Positions 1 to 9,676 of a DNA stretch of 64,000 bases are shown here, in pieces. The notes beneath the pieces are model-generated. The model had not been told where the DNA came from. It saw nothing but the letters and a program-made list of their open reading frames with translations, and ran no database searches. Numbering within the stretch: the stretch's first letter is position 1; every line of letters begins with the position of its first letter. The translations under genes were made by a program, and so were the position numbers. Origin of the DNA: Citrifermentans bremense (GTDB lineage: Bacteria; Desulfobacterota; Desulfuromonadia; Geobacterales; Geobacteraceae); the NCBI RefSeq assembly GCF_014218275.1, contig NZ_AP023213.1:3078001-3142000 (forward strand), read 5' to 3'.

Positions 1-1509
1 AATTATGTCGTCCAAAAGTTGCTGTAAGCGCGGGTTTGCAGGGGGGATTTCCCCATAACGTGCGACTTGCTTCCAAGGGAGAACTACGTCAGGCGCACTG
101 CCGATGATTGCTGCAAGTTCCTGCGTTGTCCCGGAATCAACAGCGGCATGTAACCGTTCCTTGAACTTGTAACCATCCATGAAATTGAGCAAGTAGGGTG
201 AAGATTTCCAGTACTCAATCATTTCCCCGTGCTCAAGGTGCCGTGCAATTTTCTGAAGTACGAGATAGTGTTGCACATCCTTGGAGGTCAACACCGGTAA
301 TCTCTTCTCAGACTTATCCGTCAGCATGTCGTCGTTGGTGACAGAGCCGGCGATACGTTCCTTTCGCGAAATCACCCTGCGCAGCCTCCTTTCCAGCCGC
401 GACTTGATGTCCACCAGTTTCCCGAACTCCCCATCATGGCAGCGGAACAATTCCTGACGGAACTCCTTCAGGATTCCCTGGATCTCCAAGGGTTCCTTCT
501 TCTCCAGGAACCGGATGGTATCGAGAAAGTCCTGGTAATGGTCATCCTCCTGATCTCCATATTGGGTGTACATCTTGTAGGGGGTCGCCGATAGCAGCAG
601 CGTGCGGACTTCCGAGTGCTGATCCGAGTAATTAAAAAGTTCCTGAGCGAGTTGTCCTGCTTCGTCCTCTCCCGAGAGGAGGTTCTTAAACCGCTGAAAC
701 TCATCCATGATAACAATATCCGGCTCCAGGAACCGTAGGCAGGCCTTCGCGAGGATTCTGCGCAAGATCCCGATGACACGGTTGCGCTCGACTGCCACTT
801 CCGTAGTGATCCGGCGGTCTGCCCTAAACAGAAACTCGCACAGAGCCTCGAACCTCTGACGAAGAGGAACTCTTCCGTCGCAGACCCCCTCGGCATCATA
901 CTCGGTAATTGCAGCTATAAACCCCGCACACACCCCGGCATCAAAGTACGGTTTTATCTGTAAACCACTTCTCCATCCCTCCGCATTAGAGACATACCCC
1001 TGCAGGACGTTTTTAGGTCCGATCCTTTCCCCAAACTCCCAGGCCTCATGCAGCATCCAGTACAACAACCGGCGCTCCTCCGCCACCCCCATGCTCGATC
1101 GCATATCGAAGGAGGTCCCTGGAGTAAAGGAAATAAAATTGAGTTTGCGCTCCTGCAACGCATCAAGGTACATCGGTAGCAGTGTTATACGGGAAGCGAA
1201 TCCCGCGTCACTGCTTCCGGTCAGGTTGAGTCGTGTAATGTTCTGTCGCGCGATATCCGCGTTGGAGCAGATATACACTACATCAATCCGCTCAACCGTG
1301 CTCCAAAGGTGGTCAATGGCTTTAGCGAGGAGACCTTTGGCGACCATTGTTTTTCCAAGGCCGACCTCATCTGCAACCAGAAACCGGTTGGTAGAGTCGC
1401 TATCGAGATACATCCTCTGGAACACGTACTCAACAGTATCCCGCTGAAACGGCTTCAGTTGGGACAAAATTTTGTGAACATCAGGGCGTACACCAGCGGC
1501 AGCACTCAT
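1..1509 (-). CDS. SNF2/RapA-type DEAD-like helicase, C-terminal part beyond the window
   Basis: Open from the ATG at 1509 to the window edge (503 codons), so the protein is partial. Motif I is DEVGLGKTMVAKG near residue 45, the form typical of SNF2/RapA/DrmD-type translocases. Motif II is DEFQRF inside DIVIMDEFQRFKN, and motif III is LLLSATPYKM. The helicase C-terminal lobe should lie left of position 1. Its start overlaps the stop of the PLD gene by 4 bp (ATGA), so the two are translationally coupled. As the last gene of the series it probably supplies an ATP-driven DNA translocase. The fold is clear. The specific role in defence is inferred from the neighbours. Confidence 0.85.
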   Translation of the reverse strand, partial: MSAAAGVRPDVHKILSQLKPFQRDTVEYVFQRMYLDSDSTNRFLVADEVGLGKTMVAKGLLAKAIDHLWSTVERIDVVYICSNADIARQNITRLNLTGSSDAGFASRITLLPMYLDALQERKLNFISFTPGTSFDMRSSMGVAEERRLLYWMLHEAWEFGERIGPKNVLQGYVSNAEGWRSGLQIKPYFDAGVCAGFIAAITEYDAEGVCDGRVPLRQRFEALCEFLFRADRRITTEVAVERNRVIGILRRILAKACLRFLEPDIVIMDEFQRFKNLLSGEDEAGQLAQELFNYSDQHSEVRTLLLSATPYKMYTQYGDQEDDHYQDFLDTIRFLEKKEPLEIQGILKEFRQELFRCHDGEFGKLVDIKSRLERRLRRVISRKERIAGSVTNDDMLTDKSEKRLPVLTSKDVQHYLVLQKIARHLEHGEMIEYWKSSPYLLNFMDGYKFKERLHAAVDSGTTQELAAIIGSAPDVVLPWKQVARYGEIPPANPRLQQLLDDII

Positions 1510-3416
1510 TGCAATTCTCCCCGAGCGGCCCAGATGGCCGGCCAGATGTCGTTGAAACCATCGGGAAGCAATTCAGCCCCCTCATCGGTCGCCATAAGAT
1601 CGGCAACCAAGTCATTAATCCGGCCCAACTTCGCCGGATCCCGGTCGAGCGCCCCAAGTAATGACTCAAGCAGGGGAATGGCCGCCGCACCACTTGATGC
1701 ACCATCTACATCAAGCTGTCCGGGGTGGATTCCTCCCTGAGAAGCGGGTGCATCCTGGTCCGCCAACAGCATGAGAAGCATTTGAAGCACCTTGTTTTTG
1801 TTATTAAGAAGGGAACGGAGCAGGGATGAGAACCGGGTTTCTGGAACACCTTCTAGGTCAGCCTTGACGACGAACCGGGTTTTCGCCTTTTTGCCTGCTC
1901 TTTCCAGTACCAATTCGAAGGCAAAAAACGCTGTAATGGCGTCCAAAGTCATCCCACCGAACACGGCCAACTCTCCGGCTTGCATCGAACAGCCAGTCGC
2001 AAGATGCTCTGGGAAAGTAACCGGCCAGCAGATCGCGTTAATACCGTTCAAAGCAGTCAAAGGTGTACTGGCAACTAACCGGGTCGAATAGCTACCATCA
2101 ACTGGCCCAGCGGAAACGACAGCGCGCAAAACACGACATGCGAATAAACGCCGGGCGGTGTCCAGGTCATTCTCAATACTTTTCAGGTCCCTGTCCACCT
2201 CCGGGGGGTGATCGGGAGGAGTGAAAGGTTCCAGCAAGTCTGAGAATGAAGTAGTCCCTGCCTTTTTACTCATGAGTTGCTCAATGCCGAACACTCTGCG
2301 AGGCCCAGTTAATTCCACCATGAATTCTACATTCCCCTTTTCCCTATCCTCCCTTTTTGCAGGATCCGGGAAAGCCGCATTTGTAGCGTTAGCAGATCCG
2401 GTCCACAACCGGGCCTTATATCCATCATCCATCAGGAAAAGCTTGGCATGGAGACCGGAAAGCGCATCTTTTCCTTCTTGGTCAGTGTCCAGATCCTGGG
2501 GCAAGGCATCCGGTGCCAAGGTATAAAGCGACTCAAATTGGCTGCAGACCTCCTTCGGGATCTGTACTGCTTCATCCGACCGGCTTAAAAGTATGCAGTT
2601 ATTCCTTTTTCTGGTTATGCGCCGCAGCACCCCGTCACTCAGAAATGGCGAAATGATCAGCATGCGACGGCGAACCAGTTCATTGTCCCCCCCATCAAAT
2701 GGCCAGTCAGGGCGCGCATTCAAGCCCAGAGGCCAAAACTGATATTCCTCAAAAGCTACTGGGTTATTTCTGTCGTCCAGGGCGGTAGGAAAATCGAAGG
2801 CAACTTTGCGCACCTCTTCCTCTAAAGTATCTATTTTCGATTGAACAGCTGCGGGGACAGAGCGCCCTGTCAGTGACGCTAAACCGGGCAATGCCTTGAA
2901 GAAATCGCCCAGAGGGTGATTTTTAGAATAGGCATTTCTGCGGTCTTGTAAAGCACCGTCCATTACGAGGACGGTGTCCCATGAGCGGTCATAGGTGAGG
3001 TTGCGGCTAAGGCAGATAAACCGGTACCGAATGGTAGGGTCAAGCTTTGAGGTAAAGCGCAACAACCAAGTCTTAGGATGAAATACCCCGAACTTCTTTT
3101 TAGCGGTTACCTCAAACACCGACTGCTCGAGATAGGCAAATAGCCGCTGATCTTTTTTGGGCACGGAGATCTGGCCGGCCTGGCAAAAAATGCAAATCCT
3201 ATTGGCATGGCGTTTAATCGATTCCAGCAGGGCCAGATTGTTTTCTGTGGTTTGCCCTTCACTGTCCTCCCAGTCGGAGAAGGTAAATGCCAAGGGAACA
3301 GATAATAGGGCAAGAAGGTCGAGTGAGAAGGTCGTCCCCACTGCATAATCAAGTGCATAGCCATCGGGCGGGCACAGGGACTCAAGGAAAAGGCGCCGAC
3401 TATGTGGCTCAAGCAT
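1506..3416 (-). CDS. Phospholipase-D-like nuclease family protein
   Basis: 636 aa. Two HKD-like units can be seen: HPKTWLLRF followed by a SRNLT segment near residues 105-140, and HAKLFLMDDG followed by TGSANAT near residues 325-350. The second has the full HxK-x4-D spacing; the first lacks the Asp. PLD-family proteins with this layout act as nucleases (DrmC, DpdK) or DNA-binding modules. The ATG at 3416 sits behind GGAGGTTAAAA and overlaps the preceding DUF6361-like gene by 8 bp. Its own stop overlaps the helicase start. It is probably the nuclease arm of the locus; the substrate is unknown. Confidence 0.8.
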   Translation of the reverse strand: MLEPHSRRLFLESLCPPDGYALDYAVGTTFSLDLLALLSVPLAFTFSDWEDSEGQTTENNLALLESIKRHANRICIFCQAGQISVPKKDQRLFAYLEQSVFEVTAKKKFGVFHPKTWLLRFTSKLDPTIRYRFICLSRNLTYDRSWDTVLVMDGALQDRRNAYSKNHPLGDFFKALPGLASLTGRSVPAAVQSKIDTLEEEVRKVAFDFPTALDDRNNPVAFEEYQFWPLGLNARPDWPFDGGDNELVRRRMLIISPFLSDGVLRRITRKRNNCILLSRSDEAVQIPKEVCSQFESLYTLAPDALPQDLDTDQEGKDALSGLHAKLFLMDDGYKARLWTGSANATNAAFPDPAKREDREKGNVEFMVELTGPRRVFGIEQLMSKKAGTTSFSDLLEPFTPPDHPPEVDRDLKSIENDLDTARRLFACRVLRAVVSAGPVDGSYSTRLVASTPLTALNGINAICWPVTFPEHLATGCSMQAGELAVFGGMTLDAITAFFAFELVLERAGKKAKTRFVVKADLEGVPETRFSSLLRSLLNNKNKVLQMLLMLLADQDAPASQGGIHPGQLDVDGASSGAAAIPLLESLLGALDRDPAKLGRINDLVADLMATDEGAELLPDGFNDIWPAIWAARGELQ

Positions 3417-4695
3417 TTTTAACCTCCGAGGGTGCCGGACTGCCCTGAACCTGACCGGGAGACAGGATATCTGTCAGCAGTCGCTGGGAAACTCCCCAAC
3501 GGAAGTCGAGTTGTGAAGCACCGGCAGCTCCGCTCCACTGCCTCAAGGCATTTTCGTTGACAAGGCGCGCCATGCCGGTCGGCTTGTGGCTGCGCTCCCG
3601 GTTCAAAACCAGGGCTTGGGCATTCTCACTTGTTGCGGTAACCCCAGGATCCTTACCGGTGAGGGCAAGATCCAGCCACGCATCTATGAAAGACCTTGTA
3701 CGGTTGGGAATCGCTGGGTTCTGGCCAGAGACTATCTGCCAGAACTGTTGTCGATCCCAGGTGACATAAGCATCCTTGCGCGCAGTTATCATGCCTCCCC
3801 ATTTGGCTACCTCGGCTTCATAAAAATCGATTTTATCTTCCAGTGCCGAGAAAGTTTTAAAGAACCGCCTGGCGAGCATCAGGTTGTAGAGTAAAGAAGC
3901 ACCGTACATAACTTCAGAAAAGTTGCGGGCATGGGAGAGGGCACGTTTCACCTCCGGAGGGAGAGTGCCATTTACTGCCGACTCGTGCTCCCAGGCAAAT
4001 TGTAAAGGTTCCCAGGCCTCTTCCGAGTCGGCGAGAACAGCCAGCAAACTCGCATTGCGCCCCTTTATTCCTTTGATCCGATCTTTTAGAAATTCGGACT
4101 CGTCGTCAGAGAGCACAAAAGACAATTTCTGAGGATAGCTCGAGGGCTTCAGGGAGAGTAGCTCAGGGTGCCAGTTGTATGCCGCGCCTAAGTCGTCGAC
4201 GTCATCAGCACCTCGCCGCAAAGGAGCAGGGGAACCATATTTGACCAAAAACTTGTGGTACTGGTCCTGGGAGACGTCAACTTTTCTTATTCCCCAAGCC
4301 CCCATTCCGTACCAGTACACGTTACTGGGGAGGCGTTTAAGGTTTTCGCGTGCCTCAACACCGATAGTGCCATCGGGGTCATCAGAGTTTTTAAGAATAT
4401 CGATAAGTGCTATTTCTTCCCTGCGAGCAGCCTTGGCCACATCTTCCCTTGATGCGGGGGGGCGCCTGCGGAACCGTTGCTCCAATCCCAGGTAAACCCA
4501 AGGGATAAGGAGAAAATACTTGGCCCGGGTCTGGATCGTGGTAGTACCGGGGAACAGAAGATTGGCAAAGGCATCCCGCACTGTTCCGATACCAAGCTCA
4601 TCACGCGTGTCACGGTTTTTAAAGGAGTCGGCAACTTCTAAAGCCTTACGGCGCTCAGCTTCTGAATAATCCAGCCATGAAAAACTTGAACTCAT
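3409..4695 (-). CDS. DUF6361-like protein
   Basis: 428 aa from ATG 4695, chosen because GAGG lies just upstream and the reading upstream of it looks unrelated to the family. The N-terminus (SFSWLDYSEAERRKALEV, then TRDELGIGTVRDAF and LFPGTTTIQTRARYF-like segments) matches what I remember of DUF6361, a family of unknown function found beside helicases and PLD proteins; the family call was not checked. No catalytic motif is evident. It is coupled to the downstream PLD gene by an 8-bp overlap and separated from the upstream helicase gene by about 170 bp, so a second internal promoter is possible. Confidence 0.7.
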   Translation of the reverse strand: MSSSFSWLDYSEAERRKALEVADSFKNRDTRDELGIGTVRDAFANLLFPGTTTIQTRAKYFLLIPWVYLGLEQRFRRRPPASREDVAKAARREEIALIDILKNSDDPDGTIGVEARENLKRLPSNVYWYGMGAWGIRKVDVSQDQYHKFLVKYGSPAPLRRGADDVDDLGAAYNWHPELLSLKPSSYPQKLSFVLSDDESEFLKDRIKGIKGRNASLLAVLADSEEAWEPLQFAWEHESAVNGTLPPEVKRALSHARNFSEVMYGASLLYNLMLARRFFKTFSALEDKIDFYEAEVAKWGGMITARKDAYVTWDRQQFWQIVSGQNPAIPNRTRSFIDAWLDLALTGKDPGVTATSENAQALVLNRERSHKPTGMARLVNENALRQWSGAAGASQLDFRWGVSQRLLTDILSPGQVQGSPAPSEVKNA

Positions 4696-4866
4696 ACATA
4701 CCTCAAGTAAGTAATTCAGCGCCAAAACACGGCAACTGCCACTGTTGGATCCTTCATCAAGAGACTCAGGCCGGTGGCGCTGTTGTAAAGCGGATTGTGG
4801 TAGCCGACCTCCAACCCAGCGTCTCAGATCGGAGAGTTCGGTATCCATAAAAGAAATTAGCAATAC

Positions 4867-6870
4867 TTATTCTTCACTAAGATAGGATTCACAGTCATTA
4901 AGCCAATTCTTGAATCCATTGAATGGTATGGAGTTAAAAGCTTCTTTTCGTTGAAGTTCTGGACTTAAATATTGAAAAAATTGACTCTTTTCGCAAAAAG
5001 GCAAAACCTCGTGAAGAGGAGCGTTTTGCTTGGACTCCAAGTCCAAAGTCCACTCTAGAAATTGAAGAGGCGTAATCTCAGAAATATCAAAAAGTGAAAT
5101 AATCGAATATTCGTTTGCTTTGAGTTTGTCATTGCGATTACCTGCATATCGTCTCAAAAGTAAGATCAGAAGGCGATTGTATTCTCCCCCCCAGGTCATG
5201 ATTTCATGTTTGGAGTACTTCCATATACGCGGATCCGCTCCAGAAATTCCAGCTATTGCCCATACGACCACCCTGCTCAACCACCGCTTGCCTCGGACTG
5301 AAGGAAGTTGTAGGAGCGGGCCTCTATCAGTTTTTTCTAAGCTCATTTCGCCAGTAGAACTCTCCACAAGTTTCCTGAAGCCGCCTCCGACAAATAAGCT
5401 ACCGGAAGAGTTTGGGGTATGGCCTGGAGAAATTAGGGCTTCGCCAGTAATACCATCTGCTATCTGCACGCATCCTCTTCCAGTAATTACCGAATGAATA
5501 AGCCTTTTTTCGCCCAGATCAATGAACTGGTCAGAGGGGATCAGCGCACCTGCTATCTCAAGTAATACTCCAGTGTCAAGCATGTCTTCGACAACTTCGG
5601 CATGATCCTCCTCACATGTCGCAGAGGCCAAGCTCCTGCGAAGAAGAGGTTTTTTGTCCCGTGAAACGCCTCGCCAAGCAAAGCTCAGAACCTGCTGGAA
5701 ACGGACGGAAGGCCGGTCAAACTCATGCACGTCATCCATGACACCGTCTATTCCGCATTGATACAAGGCCTGCAACAAAAGCTTTTCCTGCTTGTCTTGG
5801 AAAAGAGCGACCACCTTGCACTTGTCCGTCTTTCTATTGCCACGGCCGATACGCTGCAGAAATGACCCGACGGAAAATGGTGGATCACAAAGGACAACTG
5901 CATCGATGTCGCCAATATCTATTCCTACTTCAAGAGTCGAGGTGGCAATACAAACTCCAAACCGGTCCGACTTCATCGACGCTTCTATTCGCTCTCGCTC
6001 GCTTTTCGATAGGATTCCCGTATGCCAATGGACTGGCCATCTGGTCCCGGCGAGTTGCTTGTGGAGTGCTGCCGCTAGCGCTTGTGTGCTGTTTCTGCTA
6101 TTACCGAATACAATCACCTTTTTGAGCTTGCTCGAGTCCAGCCACTCTGCAATCAATATGGCGGACTTGTGCGCTTTCACGCTTTTTTCTGGTTGATCGA
6201 GATCCAACAATGTCAGCTCGATTTCACGCTGTTCACACGTTCCGATCCTTTTCGCCCCTACTCCCAGCCATCGTTGACAAACACCATCCACATCGTTGAT
6301 TGTGGCCGTCATTCCGATACGTTGAAAACAATCTTTCGGATGGGTCGGGGCCAGAATGTTGTGTTCAATCCTGTTGATTACATGCCGCAACTGCTGCCCG
6401 CGCGGATTTCCGTGCAAAAGGTGAATTTCATCGATAACAACTGCACGAATCTTTTGGAATTTTTCTGGCGAGACGAGTTGCAGCGAGTCAAGAGCCTCGG
6501 GAGTCGTAAGAAGAAGAAATATACCGTCTACAGAAGCAAGTTCATGATGATCGCCTGTATATCGACGGACGGCTCCTCCGGATCTCGCCCCGAGGTACGC
6601 CTCCAACCTGTAGTACAGATCATTAACAAGCGCCCTGGTGGGAGCGACATAGACGACAGCTAGTGACGTCCTGTGAAAAGAGAGGTGTCTTTGAAAGAGC
6701 GGTGCGACTACCGCTTCAGTTTTTCCTGATGCCGTAGGCCCGGAAAGTAAGACAGACTCTCCTCTCACCAGAGCCGGGATAGCTTTTTCTTGTAGCGGAC
6801 GTAATTTACGATGGTGGAAAAAGACTGGCCAGGCATCCGGCATCATCTGCTGAATCGATTTTGCCTCCAT
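4867..6870 (-). CDS. Lhr/BrxHI-like DEAD/DEAH-box helicase
   Basis: 667 aa superfamily 2 helicase. Q-like segment LRPLQEKAI, motif I GPTASGKT (residues 44-51), Ia APTRALVNDL, II DEIH (147-150), III MTAT (187-190), V TSTLEVGIDIGDID and VI QRIGRGNR are all present. The order and the motif VI form match Lhr-like helicases such as BrxHI of BREX. The region after about residue 400 carries no recognisable nuclease or zinc domain. Start at ATG 6870 behind GGGGACC; 16 bp separate it from the upstream ATPase gene, so they are co-transcribed. Likely role: ATP-dependent DNA unwinding or translocation. Confidence 0.85.
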   Translation of the reverse strand: MEAKSIQQMMPDAWPVFFHHRKLRPLQEKAIPALVRGESVLLSGPTASGKTEAVVAPLFQRHLSFHRTSLAVVYVAPTRALVNDLYYRLEAYLGARSGGAVRRYTGDHHELASVDGIFLLLTTPEALDSLQLVSPEKFQKIRAVVIDEIHLLHGNPRGQQLRHVINRIEHNILAPTHPKDCFQRIGMTATINDVDGVCQRWLGVGAKRIGTCEQREIELTLLDLDQPEKSVKAHKSAILIAEWLDSSKLKKVIVFGNSRNSTQALAAALHKQLAGTRWPVHWHTGILSKSERERIEASMKSDRFGVCIATSTLEVGIDIGDIDAVVLCDPPFSVGSFLQRIGRGNRKTDKCKVVALFQDKQEKLLLQALYQCGIDGVMDDVHEFDRPSVRFQQVLSFAWRGVSRDKKPLLRRSLASATCEEDHAEVVEDMLDTGVLLEIAGALIPSDQFIDLGEKRLIHSVITGRGCVQIADGITGEALISPGHTPNSSGSLFVGGGFRKLVESSTGEMSLEKTDRGPLLQLPSVRGKRWLSRVVVWAIAGISGADPRIWKYSKHEIMTWGGEYNRLLILLLRRYAGNRNDKLKANEYSIISLFDISEITPLQFLEWTLDLESKQNAPLHEVLPFCEKSQFFQYLSPELQRKEAFNSIPFNGFKNWLNDCESYLSEE

Positions 6871-6886
6871 TCAGGTCCCCTGCATT

Positions 6887-8359
6887 TTATTCCCAAGGCA
6901 AAAATCCGCCGAGGAGCTCGTTTACGGCCTTTGTCACAATAGCCACAACATCTTCCACGGTTCTTGTTCTGTCCGCAAAAAGCACCGCTGGAATCAAACA
7001 TGCAAGTTTCACCCAAGTTCGCATCACGGCATTTTCCCGGTGGCTTTCGAATTCTTGCCTCAACACTTCTGAAATCTTGCGGATGTTTTCCTTCGCCTCC
7101 AGCAAAGCCATCTGGGTGGGATAGTGACGATGCATCCTTTCGTAGAGTGAATAGCACCACATCTGGTAATCCTCTGGGGTGGGCGGATGAAGTAATACCA
7201 TGTCCCTCTCATTGTGGAGGAAGGCGCATGCATCCCTCAAGGAGAGAAATGAATGCGCGAAGGTATCCGCCTCCGTGAGGCCAATATAGAGGGCAAAATG
7301 GGGACCACTCTCCCAGTATCGAGGGAGCTCGAATCCGTGATCGTTCAAAATAGGAATTTCACTCTTATCTTCCAACGGGGGATGGGCTGCGCGAGCCAAC
7401 ATATCGAAGAAGTTGTTAGCCCTCTCCTTGCGCCTTACACTGTAGCCACGGACATGCTCAGCCTCGTCGAGAACGATCAGTAACCCTTGGTATCCGAGCG
7501 CCTGGGCGATCTGATTTACTACGGCAAGATGGAATACATAAATTTCGGCAGTATCGCGCACCTTTGGCATGTTCGGAAGAAGCTTGGGATTAATGTTTGT
7601 TGTTCCACGAGCGAGTTCTCGAATACTTCCCGGTCCAGTAACAGGCACGTTTTGCCCAGCCAGCCAGTTGCACCCACTGATATAATCTGGATGATCGTTG
7701 TGGGGGAAAAAGCGAAGCGTTTCCAAGCCATATTTAAACCAGGGCGACCTTTTGAAGAGCGGCAAGTCCCGCACTTTGTCCCAATTCTTTCTGATTTCTC
7801 CGATCAAACCGAAAAAGCCATCGGCGCCGGTACCATCGTCTCGCTTGGGAATTTGCAACTTAGACATAATCTCCCGATACACGAGATGAGGTTTCGCCGG
7901 ATCGACCGCCTTTGGATCGAACTCCAAATAGGAGACCACCCAACCGCTGCGACGTGCAACGGTACTGACAATGTGGAGATAATGGGATTTCCCGGTTCCA
8001 TAGTCGCCGAAAACCACCCTGCATGCCCCATCCTTTTGCGCGCAAACGAGAGAGTCGTGCACTTCCCTCTCTATTGCCTCCCCACCAATACTCATCTCAA
8101 TCAGAGAAGAATTGTCGGGAGGAACAACCCCGAGGTTTACGGCCTCGAATGCCCGGCGAAAGGAAATCCTGTTACGATCCCCCGCAAGACCGACCAGTTG
8201 AACTTTCGGCCCTTGGTTGCCCAAAACGATGAGTTCGCTGATATCGCAGTCTATCTCGTCCCCAAAAAAATCAACAATCACCTTCTGCCCCAACGATTGG
8301 ACGACTTTTCCCGGGCCAAAATCCAGGTGGTCGACGAGAGTGCCTTGAGACAAGCTCAT
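6887..8359 (-). CDS. BrxD-like (DUF2791-type) P-loop ATPase with N-terminal SH3/CarD-like module
   Basis: 490 aa. Residues 1-50 form a small beta module of the GxGKVVxxxGxxVIVDFFG type. Next comes a segment RRAFEAVNLGVVP, characteristic of BrxD/PglY-type DUF2791 ATPases, then Walker A GDYGTGKS (118-125) and Walker B LLIVLDEAEHV. A C-terminal HTH-rich part would be typical for the family. The ATG at 8359 overlaps the stop of the upstream ATPase gene by 4 bp, so the two ATPases are made together and may form a hetero-oligomer. In BREX, BrxD is an ATPase of unclear function. Confidence 0.8.
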   Translation of the reverse strand: MSLSQGTLVDHLDFGPGKVVQSLGQKVIVDFFGDEIDCDISELIVLGNQGPKVQLVGLAGDRNRISFRRAFEAVNLGVVPPDNSSLIEMSIGGEAIEREVHDSLVCAQKDGACRVVFGDYGTGKSHYLHIVSTVARRSGWVVSYLEFDPKAVDPAKPHLVYREIMSKLQIPKRDDGTGADGFFGLIGEIRKNWDKVRDLPLFKRSPWFKYGLETLRFFPHNDHPDYISGCNWLAGQNVPVTGPGSIRELARGTTNINPKLLPNMPKVRDTAEIYVFHLAVVNQIAQALGYQGLLIVLDEAEHVRGYSVRRKERANNFFDMLARAAHPPLEDKSEIPILNDHGFELPRYWESGPHFALYIGLTEADTFAHSFLSLRDACAFLHNERDMVLLHPPTPEDYQMWCYSLYERMHRHYPTQMALLEAKENIRKISEVLRQEFESHRENAVMRTWVKLACLIPAVLFADRTRTVEDVVAIVTKAVNELLGGFLPWE

Positions 8360-9654
8360 TCCTCATCCTCCGTTTCCGGAATTTCATGGGATTTAACGAA
8401 CTGCTCTGCATCTTGAGGGCTTAGGGATGCCTCGCCAAGTTTTTGATGGTCCAAAAGGCGACAGTAATTGTAGACGAAATCACGTGGAGGCACTTTTTCA
8501 TAATATTTCAGGTTTTTTAGCGCCTCCACCAGCACATCGATATTGTTTAACTGTACTTCGTCATCCAACTCAATTCCATCTGCCTTGGCAAAAACTCCAT
8601 ACAGTTTTATGCCGATTTCGCGGATCATCGCGTCTGAGTTTAGCCCTTGCAGTTCGATTAAGGGGGTCATCGGCCGCCCTGGAACAAATGCTACGGACCC
8701 GATCCTATCGTTGAGGGCCTGATAATTTTGGATTACGTCGCTCCTAAAGTCAGGTGTTGCTGCATACATGAACATGACGCCGCCGAATTCTCCTTCGGCG
8801 TTCTCATTGATCATGCTGAGCATGTTTTCAATGGCCTGTTTTTGTTTCACGCTTCCGCGCCGGAAGACTGAGGTCCTCGTCCCTTCGTCAAAGGCGATGA
8901 AAAACCCCTTGAAGCCGAGTCGGGTCCGCAAAAACTTTACGACAGTCTTGAGTCGTCTGAAGGCCGTTTCGTCACGAGCAGGCTCGTGTAATCCATAAAT
9001 TTCCTTAAGCGCTTTTGATCGGACGTTTTCTCCGCGAACCCAGGATCTCAAGTCTCGATCCGTCGAAGATTCATCCGCACCGCACTCCCAGTCAAGGGTC
9101 CTTTTACCCAAGGCCATCAGAGCATAAGCCATCTGCTGATCCGGCGGCCCGTGCCAAGTTCTGGTGAAGTTTTGCTCCACTTGGCGGCGTGCCATATCAG
9201 GCACTTCCTCTCCGACGTTCCAGCCAAGTTCGCAAAGCCTGCCGACGACCCATGCTCTGAGAAGGACTTCAATGCCTTTGTCATCAAGATTTTCGAGGTA
9301 GTGTTTTCTAGGTGGGACGAAGGAAGCCATGATGGATTTGAAAATGGCAAGTGGGGAATTAAACGGACACTCCACTCCAATGTTCACTATAGCGGATACT
9401 AGTTGGTTGTGATCAGCCCTTTCGGCCAGACTTTGGATAAACTGTGTTTTTCCGCTACCGTAATCCCCTTCGAGGTACTTAAAACACGACACTCCTTCAG
9501 CAAGATCTTCGCAGAAGTAATTCTGCTCTAGTACGGAAAGTATCTTTTCCGTACCGGCATTGATGAAGGGAGCATACGAGCCAGGAGCGACCGGTGCACT
9601 CATCAATTTTGCACGAATCTGTCTGGCGTTTGCTCTGCTGATTTCGACTGCCAT
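8356..9654 (-). CDS. BrxD-like P-loop ATPase, second paralogue
   Basis: 432 aa. Walker A GDYGSGKT lies at residues 63-70 and Walker B is FFIAFDEGTR. The overall plan (short N-terminus, early P-loop, family-like spacing to Walker B) resembles the partner ATPase encoded directly downstream, but the N-terminal SH3-like module is missing here. Start ATG 9654 follows GAGGAGACAATT. The coupled pair suggests a two-subunit motor. The family name rests on motif recognition (BREX DUF2791 group), not on a search. Confidence 0.75.
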   Translation of the reverse strand: MAVEISRANARQIRAKLMSAPVAPGSYAPFINAGTEKILSVLEQNYFCEDLAEGVSCFKYLEGDYGSGKTQFIQSLAERADHNQLVSAIVNIGVECPFNSPLAIFKSIMASFVPPRKHYLENLDDKGIEVLLRAWVVGRLCELGWNVGEEVPDMARRQVEQNFTRTWHGPPDQQMAYALMALGKRTLDWECGADESSTDRDLRSWVRGENVRSKALKEIYGLHEPARDETAFRRLKTVVKFLRTRLGFKGFFIAFDEGTRTSVFRRGSVKQKQAIENMLSMINENAEGEFGGVMFMYAATPDFRSDVIQNYQALNDRIGSVAFVPGRPMTPLIELQGLNSDAMIREIGIKLYGVFAKADGIELDDEVQLNNIDVLVEALKNLKYYEKVPPRDFVYNYCRLLDHQKLGEASLSPQDAEQFVKSHEIPETEDEE

Positions 9655-9676
9655 AATTGTCTCCTCGATGGAAAGA

